Assembly: GCA_003661775.1 (NCBI GenBank) | Contig: QMWT01000027.1 | Span: forward strand, 1-11,533 | DNA from: Thermoprotei archaeon | GTDB lineage: Archaea > Thermoproteota > Thermoprotei_A > Sulfolobales > Ignisphaeraceae | Reading direction: 5' to 3' | Length of the DNA stretch: 11,533 bases | Shown here: positions 6,004 through 11,533 of the stretch, piece by piece | How the letters are laid out: each line of letters opens with the position of its first letter | Numbering within the stretch: position 1 is the first letter of the stretch | Position numbers and translations under genes: made by a program | Notes under the pieces: model-generated | The model's database searches: none | The model's input: only the letters and a program-made list of their open reading frames with translations | Told to the model about the DNA's origin: nothing

Positions 6004-6092
6004 TGCTTTAGCTTATTTTAGAACGATAGAGAAGATGCTTAGCTGAAATATTGGTGAGAAAAGTTGAAACGAAGTTAGCTGGAACCCAGAGC

Positions 6093-6097
6093 AAAAA
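6093..6097 (-). terminator. Poly-T stretch right after the surface-protein stop
   Basis: On the minus strand the stop TAA is followed at once by TTTTT. Archaeal polymerase commonly stops at short T-runs without a hairpin. No stem is evident here. Confidence 0.35.
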
Positions 6098-9000
6098 TTA
6101 TTGTTTTCGTAGTAGAGATGTAGTTATGAGGAGCGCTCCTATCAGGGTCGCTGACGCAATTATGTTTACGGTAATAGATACTTTGTCTACGTCGCTGGTA
6201 TGTGGAGGCTCTAGGTATCCTCCTACGACGGGTGCAACTGGCTTTAGTGGTGCTCCTGCTAAGCCTAGTGGTGCTCCTACGAGGTCTCCAATGCTCGGAG
6301 TTGTGGTGCTGTTGATCACGAGCTCTACGTAGCCAGCATAGCCGTCGGTATCGGTTGTGTTGATGCTGTAGGCGCTGCACTCAACCCAGGTTCCTGAGCT
6401 CTCGTTCCACCAGAATACCTTGAGAGACCTCTCGTCGAGCCCCGCGACCTCGCTACTTGTGTAGTAGATCTTCACCCGCAGCTCGTCGACCCCTGTAGAG
6501 GTGTTCAGCGCAAGGTCTACGAACTTGAGGGCGTTGGGCAGGGGTGATGTAACGGGGTTGTTCGCGTACTTCAGCACGCTGATTCTGACAGGGGCCGAGC
6601 CGCCGGCAACAACCTCTGTATCCGCGACCTGCTTAGCGTCCAGCACCAAGCTGGGGTGCGGGCTCAGCACAGTTGAGATGGAGCTGCTTCCCGCTAGGTA
6701 CACCGGGGCGCCGTAGGGGTAGGGAGCATTGAGCCACGGCGATACGAACACCTTTGCATTCTCGGCGTACACCGCGTCGCCGGTACCGTTGAAGATCCCT
6801 CCGGGGCCGCTGACATCGCCCCACCAGTTCATGGAGGCGTTCACTACAAGCTCCGCCGCTGTGTATATCTCCAAGCCACAGTGTTCGTTACCCTCAAAGT
6901 TATTGAACTTTATCTCAACTCGTCCAGGGGATGCGCCAAGCTCCGCGTGGATATGTACGCCGTAGCTGTTGTTGCGCAGAGTGTTCCTGCTTATGAGCAG
7001 CTTGTTCAGCGTGGCGTTCCTGTTCAGCGCTATGAATATGCCGTAGCCCTCTCCGTAGTACATGTCCACGATGTTTTCAAAGGTGTTGTTCTCTATCACC
7101 ACCTCGCCAGCCGTACCGTTGCTGAGCACCAAGTTGATCCCCGAGGAGTCTGCACCACTACCACCCTTGAACACATTGCCGGTTATCCTCAGCACACCGA
7201 TGGAACCTTCGTCTCCTACATAGAGAGGTAAGCCGTTGGTTGCGATACTGTCAAACGTGTTGTTCTCTATTGTTATAGATGCTACGCTAGTATTCACAAC
7301 AAACACTGTTACATTGCCCCAGGTAAACCTCGTGTTCACGATCCTAGCCCCGCTGATCCTGCTCATGTTTATGTACTTCAGACCTACGGAGCCATTGACC
7401 ACGCTGTTCTCGATAGCTACGTTGTCGCCGGTCACGTTCACGATGCACTCCTCGAGGCACAGCACGAGGCTGTCTATAGTGACGTTGTCCGCCTCCACAG
7501 ACACTACTGTGGTGTTTATGACCGGGGCTTCTCCACCCTCCCAGATCCCCACCAGCGCAACGGGTTTGCTTATGTTGAATACGGTTCGGCCCATACGGAC
7601 GTAGTCGGCAATAGTGTATATGCCTGGGTAGATGTAGATCGTGCCACCGCTCTCAACGAACGTGAGGTTGGGGGCATACCAGGCGTTGAGCCCCATGATT
7701 AGGAGGAGGCCGTGGTCGTAGAACACCTCGCCGAGAGCGTGCTGAAGCCAGTCATCATCTACCCAGAGGCTCCTGAGCGTTGTCGCTGGCGCAGCTACTA
7801 CGAGTATTGGATCGTCGCCTGCTAGATACATTTCCTCACTGTAGCTTATGCATAGCACGACAGTATCTGGAGAGGGTCTTTCGAGACTCCAGTACTCTTG
7901 CGAAACCTCCTCGTATTTCTTCGATGTGTCGTTGAAGATGAAGAGCTTTATTTTGGAGAGATCCAGTCCATCGAGTGTTGCAGTGCTGATATTTATCGTC
8001 AACTCTATAGGCCACTGAACTATGTTGGGATCGCCAAGCCTTAGTATATAGAACGGTGTTATTGGCAGGAGCCCATCGGGGAGCGTAGCTGTTCCTGTAG
8101 GTTCAAGGCTGTATGCGACGATGGTAGCGAGCTCGTACTTAGATGTGTAGTTAGCCTCTGCATATATGGTGCTGAAAATGCTCCTGAAGCGCACGAAATA
8201 AGGAGGTTCAACATCATCTGTAGACCAGCGAGATGACGCTTCATCTACAACCCTAGCTATGTAACCACCGTAGCTGATATCGTATATCACAAGCGGCGAG
8301 ACGAATGGTCGCCATACCTCAGGAGCACGGCAAGGATCGTCTATGGTGACAAGCTGGAGCTCGATCTGGAATATGCCCAGAGTGTTGGGGGCTTTATCTA
8401 GTCCTAACACGCTTAGCGGTATCCCTACTTCAATAAATTTATCGCTGAACTCAACGATGCACGTAGGATAGCCGCATGTCTCTTCACTATGGCGAGAATA
8501 TATATGAACTTCTTCTGTTCCACTGCCTAGTATTATGTATAGCCCTTTATCGACCTGCCCATCAGGTTCGAAGTCCAGCTCCATTTTGATGTGGATGGAG
8601 CTTGGGCTTCTCATTATTTCCTTCGGTATCCTATCGTTTACCGTGAAGAGCATGAAGAGATGTGTATCGTTGGCAGCTATCTTGACCTTCGTAAGGTTTC
8701 CATACTGCCAAGAGTTGACGTAGGTGTTATCCGGAGGATCTATCAGCTGTGGATCCTTCTTTAGCCATTCGTCAGCCTTGCCATCTACAACAACCTGCAA
8801 GGTGTGCACTGATACGTTATATTCATTGTATTCGATAGGTATGAAATCAACGCTTCTGCTATCCGGTATAAAATCCCAGCCCATTAGCCTAACAACATCT
8901 CCTTGAGTAAGGTTCAGCTGCGATAGCGGAAGGTGTATCCTTACAAAGGTATCTCCTATCACAACACCATAACCGTTTGTTGCGTTGTCTACGAACAGTA

Positions 9001-9445
9001 AAGTATTGATGAGGTTTCCACTGCTGTTATAAAACTCGAGTTCTAGACTATAGTGCCCTGGCTCAGCTGTCGAAAGATGGAATACGCCTAGTCTTACGCC
9101 TAGTTCAACACCCTCCTTACCTGTTTTAACATCGTTGTCTAGGTCTAGAGCGAAGTTTATGTTTCGTTCAAAGTAATAGCTATCCCCAGGTAAAGGCCAG
9201 GGTTCTTCGTAGATCCACTCAACTACTAGATGTGTACCGTTGTCGTACACAGTGATGTTTCTGAGGTCGCGCCACCCCAGACCCTCGTATTCGTCGGTTA
9301 GCACCACGCCGTGCTGCACCGCCGATTCTACTTCTTGATAATAGGGTACAGTAACATTGTTGTTCGTCAGGCCTGTGAGCGTTGCTGGTGCTTGAAGAGA
9401 TAGTATTATTAATACGAGTAGTAGGTGGGCTAGGAACATCCTCAT
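6098..9445 (-). CDS. Large secreted, membrane-anchored surface protein with CBM9-like and beta-helix domains
   Basis: 1115 aa. Residues 1-25 are a signal peptide (MRMFLAHLLLVLIILSL). About 35-220 and 222-390 look like two CBM9/DOMON-type beta-sandwiches (VDGKADEW, FALDLDNDVKTG, MELDFEPDGQVDKG). A middle domain (390-570) contains SKIKLFIFNDTSKKYEEV. About 595-870 is a right-handed parallel beta-helix of N-rich rungs (ITIENNTFDSI, VVIENNTFENIV), closing with NWWGDVSGPGG at 873-883. A C-terminal domain (about 930-1060, LKVFWWNESSGTWVEC) resembles the middle domain. Residues 1088-1110 form a membrane anchor followed by LLRKQ. More than 30 N-x-S/T sequons imply heavy glycosylation outside the cell. 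ATG 9445 was chosen for its GGTGG site five bases upstream; GTG 9454 lacks one. The domains suggest polysaccharide binding or an S-layer-associated role; no enzyme residues are identifiable. Confidence 0.8.
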   Translation of the reverse strand: MRMFLAHLLLVLIILSLQAPATLTGLTNNNVTVPYYQEVESAVQHGVVLTDEYEGLGWRDLRNITVYDNGTHLVVEWIYEEPWPLPGDSYYFERNINFALDLDNDVKTGKEGVELGVRLGVFHLSTAEPGHYSLELEFYNSSGNLINTLLFVDNATNGYGVVIGDTFVRIHLPLSQLNLTQGDVVRLMGWDFIPDSRSVDFIPIEYNEYNVSVHTLQVVVDGKADEWLKKDPQLIDPPDNTYVNSWQYGNLTKVKIAANDTHLFMLFTVNDRIPKEIMRSPSSIHIKMELDFEPDGQVDKGLYIILGSGTEEVHIYSRHSEETCGYPTCIVEFSDKFIEVGIPLSVLGLDKAPNTLGIFQIELQLVTIDDPCRAPEVWRPFVSPLVIYDISYGGYIARVVDEASSRWSTDDVEPPYFVRFRSIFSTIYAEANYTSKYELATIVAYSLEPTGTATLPDGLLPITPFYILRLGDPNIVQWPIELTINISTATLDGLDLSKIKLFIFNDTSKKYEEVSQEYWSLERPSPDTVVLCISYSEEMYLAGDDPILVVAAPATTLRSLWVDDDWLQHALGEVFYDHGLLLIMGLNAWYAPNLTFVESGGTIYIYPGIYTIADYVRMGRTVFNISKPVALVGIWEGGEAPVINTTVVSVEADNVTIDSLVLCLEECIVNVTGDNVAIENSVVNGSVGLKYINMSRISGARIVNTRFTWGNVTVFVVNTSVASITIENNTFDSIATNGLPLYVGDEGSIGVLRITGNVFKGGSGADSSGINLVLSNGTAGEVVIENNTFENIVDMYYGEGYGIFIALNRNATLNKLLISRNTLRNNSYGVHIHAELGASPGRVEIKFNNFEGNEHCGLEIYTAAELVVNASMNWWGDVSGPGGIFNGTGDAVYAENAKVFVSPWLNAPYPYGAPVYLAGSSSISTVLSPHPSLVLDAKQVADTEVVAGGSAPVRISVLKYANNPVTSPLPNALKFVDLALNTSTGVDELRVKIYYTSSEVAGLDERSLKVFWWNESSGTWVECSAYSINTTDTDGYAGYVELVINSTTTPSIGDLVGAPLGLAGAPLKPVAPVVGGYLEPPHTSDVDKVSITVNIIASATLIGALLITTSLLRKQ

Positions 9446-9491
9446 CCCGCCCACCTTGGCCGGATATCGCGGTGGATTGCTAACATTCGCT

Positions 9492-9499
9492 AATTATTA
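9492..9499 (-). promoter_or_regulatory. TATA box of the surface-protein gene
   Basis: TTAATAAT on the minus strand, preceded by a purine-rich AGAAGAG that can act as a BRE. Initiation near 9469 leaves a leader of about 24 nt containing the AAGGTGG ribosome site. Confidence 0.55.
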
Positions 9500-9523
9500 A
9501 GCTCTTCTGCTGGTACCCACGGG

Positions 9524-9982
9524 CTACCTGAAGACCTTAGCTACTACGGGCTTAACCACCTCCACAAGCTCTCTCGGGCTGAATTCGAGAAGCACTCCGT
9601 CTTCTCCGCCACCTCCGTAGACTCGGTCTCGTTTGAGGAGCTCCTCGTCTACTATGAGCGTTACGTGGGGTGGGAGTGCTACTGGGGGTACTCCGCCTAC
9701 GGGGTATCCCGTGGCTTCAAGCACTTCCCGGGGATTGGCGAGCCGGGGCTTGCTCCCCACGATCTTCTCGAGTTTCTTCAGATCTAGCTTCCTATCTCCG
9801 GGCAGTACAACTGCGTAGAACTTTCCTCCTGCTACAACGACTATGGTCTTCACTATGTTGCTCGGTGGAACCCCCAGTGCTCTAGCGGCATCCCTAACCG
9901 TAGCCGTGGTCGTGGGGAGTCTAACTAGCCTCCATTTAAGACCGTGTTCTCTCACCCACCGCATCACGGATTGCGCAGACAT
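9524..9982 (-). CDS. YbaK/ProX-type aminoacyl-tRNA deacylase
   Basis: 152 aa, the usual size of a free-standing YbaK/ProRS-associated domain protein. These hydrolyse wrongly charged aminoacyl-tRNAs in the cytoplasm. Landmarks are ARALGVPPSNIVKTIVV with the conserved Lys45, AVVLPGDRKLDLKKLEKI, the GYPVGGVPP loop (92-100), and DEELLKRDRVYGGGGEDGVL near the end. ATG 9982 is preferred because the homologous fold begins right there (MSAQSVMRWVREHG) and a TATA-like box at 10010-10019 predicts a transcript with almost no leader. The same frame stays open back to 10243, but that part does not belong to the family. Which tRNA it edits cannot be told from sequence. Confidence 0.85.
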   Translation of the reverse strand: MSAQSVMRWVREHGLKWRLVRLPTTTATVRDAARALGVPPSNIVKTIVVVAGGKFYAVVLPGDRKLDLKKLEKIVGSKPRLANPREVLEATGYPVGGVPPVALPPHVTLIVDEELLKRDRVYGGGGEDGVLLEFSPRELVEVVKPVVAKVFR

Positions 9983-10009
9983 GCTCCCTAGAACCAGTCC
10001 TCTTACAAC

Positions 10010-10019
10010 GTAATAACTT
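10010..10019 (-). promoter_or_regulatory. TATA-like box of the YbaK-type gene
   Basis: AAGTTATTAC on the minus strand, centred about 32 nt before ATG 9982, so transcription should begin a few bases before the start codon (near-leaderless, common in crenarchaea). No separate ribosome site at normal spacing is visible, which agrees with that. Confidence 0.4.
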
Positions 10020-10238
10020 CCCGCTGCCCCAGCTCCACACCTAGGAGAGGAGATGCAAGATCTGCCTATTCCGAATGTTATCACAGCTACTCCAAGACTT
10101 ATCAACACCATCTCTACAGCCTTGCCCCCTATTGATGCCCCCGCCACACCTCTAGGCAAAACACGAAGAAGATGCGTGCCTAGGTACTTCGATCTCGAAT
10201 TACGAACCTCCTTCGCTATGTAGGTCCTCGCCCAACCG

Positions 10239-10299
10239 TGCAATGGATTTGGATCTACGTAAAGCTCTGTTCTTCGTAGGCGTAACTAGATCCATTGCA
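10239..10299. repeat. Inverted repeat with bulge, able to form a long hairpin
   Basis: TGCAATGGA (10239-10247) pairs with TCCATTGCA (10291-10299), and ATCTA (10253-10257) with TAGAT (10287-10291), leaving TTTGG as a bulge. An alternative inner stem is CTACG (10255-10259) with CGTAG (10275-10279). It lies between divergently transcribed genes. Confidence 0.5.
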
Positions 10300-10382
10300 T
10301 GCAAAGCCCGGTGTATTGAGCTATGGAAAGTCTTCTCCACAGGTTTAGAACAACATGCCGTAGCGAAGAACTATCTCCCGAG

Positions 10383-10390
10383 CTATAAAT
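10383..10390 (+). promoter_or_regulatory. TATA box for the small-protein/retropepsin-like pair
   Basis: CTATAAAT; initiation about 26 nt downstream falls near 10413, giving only about five bases before GTG 10418. Confidence 0.55.
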
Positions 10391-10417
10391 CCACATCGTC
10401 GAGAACTTAGCGAATCA

Positions 10418-10609
10418 GTGAAATCCTTGCTAACGAAGAGCGTAACGGTGCTCAGATTGTCTAAGAAGGTACGTATAGGCTACATGAAGATCAAGGATAT
10501 TCGCGGATTGCTGAAAGTGAGGATCGTTCCAATTAGTAGAGAGGACGCGCTGAAGCTTCTAAGAGGTGAGAGAAGTGCCACTGAGGGTAAGAATCGAGAT
10601 AAGGTCTAG
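10418..10609 (+). CDS. Small conserved-looking protein of unknown function, first gene of a pair
   Basis: 63 aa, basic, starting at GTG right after the predicted transcription start, so probably read from a near-leaderless mRNA. The sequence has a strand-rich start (VTVLRLSKKVRIGYMKI) and an amphipathic helix (ISREDALKLLRGERS). I do not recognise the family. Size, charge and a 35-nt overlap with the next gene resemble antitoxin-type partners, but nothing in the sequence proves that. The downstream ribosome site (GAGGTG, 10563-10568) lies within its coding region, pointing to coupled translation. Confidence 0.5.
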   Translation: MKSLLTKSVTVLRLSKKVRIGYMKIKDIRGLLKVRIVPISREDALKLLRGERSATEGKNRDKV

Positions 10610-10985
10610 ACACGGATCTTCAAAGCTCGAAGCCATAGCCCTCGTAAACACGGGTTTCACGAGCGAGACTCCTGACCTAGCTATACCTGTAGCGATAGCC
10701 GAGAAGCTGGGTCTATGGCCACCACCAGGCGAAGCACTATCCATAACCCTGGAGACGGGCGGTGGTGTTGTCGAAAGTTACGTTGTTCCCCAGGCCGTAG
10801 TCGTCAAGATCGTTACGGAGGATCGTTGTAGTAGAGAAATCGTTGCAAACACAATCGTGAATCCATACCTAGAGGAAGTCTTGATAAGTGATTGCTTAGC
10901 AGAGGAGCTCGGTATCCAGATACTCTACCCACGTAGAGGACTATGGAAATTCGTAGACGAGGACAGGGTCAGGGAAAGCGTATAG
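10575..10985 (+). CDS. Retropepsin-like (clan AA) protein with Asn at the catalytic position
   Basis: 136 aa. An early strand pair is followed by AIALVNTGFTSETPDLAIPV and then AIAEKLGLWPP. This is the layout of a single-chain retropepsin-like domain (hydrophobic-Val-Asp-Thr-Gly, then LAEKLGL), except that the catalytic Asp position is Asn25. A second typical feature follows: ETGGGVVESYVVPQAVVVKI, then a late EVLISDCLAEELGIQILYP. Such domains work as homodimers in which each chain gives one Asp, so Asn suggests a non-cleaving or binding role, if the assignment is right. The GTG at 10575 has GAGGTG six bases before it; GTG 10566 is the alternative. It overlaps the 63-aa gene and is probably expressed with it. 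Confidence 0.6.
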   Translation: MPLRVRIEIRSRHGSSKLEAIALVNTGFTSETPDLAIPVAIAEKLGLWPPPGEALSITLETGGGVVESYVVPQAVVVKIVTEDRCSREIVANTIVNPYLEEVLISDCLAEELGIQILYPRRGLWKFVDEDRVRESV

Positions 10986-11386
10986 CGACCACATCGATAC
11001 CGAAGAAAGCAAGCGTTAATAGCCCTCAACTAAAGACGTTCGCTGGTCGATGAAGGGTCGTTAGGCGTCCGTCAATTAATGAAGTCCCCCGCTCCTCGCC
11101 ACTATATCCAAGCCGAGCCCTTTCAGTACGTTGGTGGCGTAGCGATGCTGCGAAAGATCGAAGGTTCCTCGAGCTAGGGAGAGCACGGGACGCGAATGGT
11201 CTTCGAGGGTCTCAGTAACGCTACCCATGCCACGCCACAGTGCTCACCTAACACCGGAGCTCCATAGAAAACCGCGTACGGTCCAGTAACTGAGAAATAG
11301 AGAAGCTCCGGGTATCTAACCACCAGCCAGATAAGGTCTTCGATGCATATTTGATCGGCTGGGTTGGGGCGCCGGATTATGAAGTT
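10986..11386 (-). pseudogene. Minus-strand coding-like sequence in two frames, possibly a broken gene
   Basis: From about 11386 the minus strand reads RRPNPADQICIEDLIWLVVR, then YPELLYFSVTGPYAVFYGAP and VLGEHCGVAWVA. Near 11220-11230 the sensible frame changes to GSVTETLEDHSRPVLSLARG and TFDLSQHRYATNVLKGLGLD, ending at TAA 11078-11076. Amino-acid make-up is gene-like in both parts, suggesting one frameshifted gene of about 100 residues; an in-frame GTG at 11323 or the ATG in the second part could act as starts. I do not recognise the family. Positions 10986-11075 show nothing. It overlaps the start of the plus-strand Fe-S gene by a few bases. Confidence 0.35.
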
Positions 11387-11533
11387 CTACAGGGTTAGGG
11401 TGGACCACAGCAGGTGTGTTGGCTGTGATTTCTGTAGAACTGTTGCTAGGTGCAGGAGTCCGGAGATGTGTATAGGCTGTCTAGCGTGCTACTGGGCCTG
11501 CCCATACGAAGCTCGGACCGTGGAGGTTGTTGA
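11379..11533 (+). CDS. Protein with an N-terminal double 4Fe-4S cluster domain, cut at the window edge
   Basis: 51 codons are visible. Eight cysteines are spaced as CxxCxxCx5C (13, 16, 19, 25) and CxxCxxCx3CP (31, 34, 37, 41), that is CVGCDFC...C followed by CIGCLACYWACPYEA. This is a ferredoxin-type domain holding two 4Fe-4S clusters. In archaea such a domain often precedes a radical SAM domain in proteins related to pyruvate-formate-lyase activating enzyme, so that is the likely whole, but the rest is outside the window. A stand-alone ferredoxin or another Fe-S subunit is possible. GGTTGGGG, about nine bases upstream of ATG 11379, is a weak ribosome site. Confidence 0.7.
   Translation, partial: MKFYRVRVDHSRCVGCDFCRTVARCRSPEMCIGCLACYWACPYEARTVEVV

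Larger units (their letters stand above)
9983..10417. other. Divergent intergenic region with an open minus frame and RNA-like structure
   Basis: No gene can be firmly supported. On the minus strand the YbaK frame is open for 87 codons upstream and includes one membrane-helix-like stretch (VEMVLISLGVAVITFGIG) that I cannot assign to a family; it could be chance, a fused segment or an old gene. On the plus strand a 55-codon frame (10243-10410) has no homology I recognise. The region also contains an inverted repeat and the promoters of both flanking genes. Confidence 0.4.

Noticed and set aside
6051..8906. Many plus-strand open frames opposite the large surface protein, and other-frame minus ones
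   Set aside because: Low-complexity Thr/Ser/Pro-rich shadows of a long, domain-rich minus-strand gene.
10243..10410. 55-codon plus-strand frame in the divergent gap
   Set aside because: It spans the inverted repeat and the promoter of the next gene, lacks its own signals, and has no recognisable family.
1..11533. CRISPR arrays, rRNA and tRNA genes
   Set aside because: No regularly spaced identical repeats, no conserved rRNA stretches and no T-loop GGTTCRAATCC with a matching acceptor stem were seen on reading.

Overview
The window looks like a piece of a hyperthermophilic crenarchaeal chromosome, most likely Desulfurococcales or Pyrodictiaceae. The evidence is TATA boxes about 26 nt ahead of starts, AGG/AGA- and ATA-rich codon use, GTG and TTG starts with GGAGGT-type ribosome sites, and crenarchaeal families (TnpB-related protein, coiled-coil PD-(D/E)XK protein, UPF0175/DUF3368 toxin-antitoxin, sequon-rich surface protein). 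The genus is inferred, not proven.

Layout. Positions 1-165 hold what looks like the decayed minus-strand C-terminal tail of a TnpB-type protein. Positions 170-1429 form a two-gene operon: a 49-aa AbrB-like protein overlapping a TnpB-related RuvC-fold nuclease that keeps its D-E-D residues but has no zinc finger. Positions 1512-2396 encode a coiled-coil protein with five 14-residue repeats and a C-terminal PD-(D/E)XK-like domain. Its natural N-terminus seems to start at a non-standard ACG.

Positions 2397-6003 are a decay zone, unusual for a compact archaeal genome. They contain a broken UPF0175 antitoxin, a UPF0175 antitoxin next to a PIN toxin split by one extra G, a possible MFS transporter tail, a SAM methyltransferase with several frameshifts, an unidentified broken ORF, and a degraded partial copy of the surface-protein gene that follows.

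Positions 6098-9445 (minus) encode a large exported protein: signal peptide, two CBM9-like modules, a right-handed beta-helix, more than 30 N-glycosylation sequons and a C-terminal membrane anchor. Next come a YbaK-type aminoacyl-tRNA deacylase (minus), a structured gap with an inverted repeat, and a plus-strand pair of a small unknown protein and a retropepsin-like protein whose catalytic Asp position is Asn. The right end has a minus-strand coding-like stretch in two frames and the start of a protein with two 4Fe-4S cysteine motifs, cut by the window edge.

The genes do not form one pathway. The left and middle read as an accessory region shaped by mobile elements and toxin-antitoxin turnover, and the right as a cell-surface gene beside housekeeping or unknown genes. 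The most promising systems are the AbrB/TnpB-related operon and the small-protein/retropepsin-like pair.
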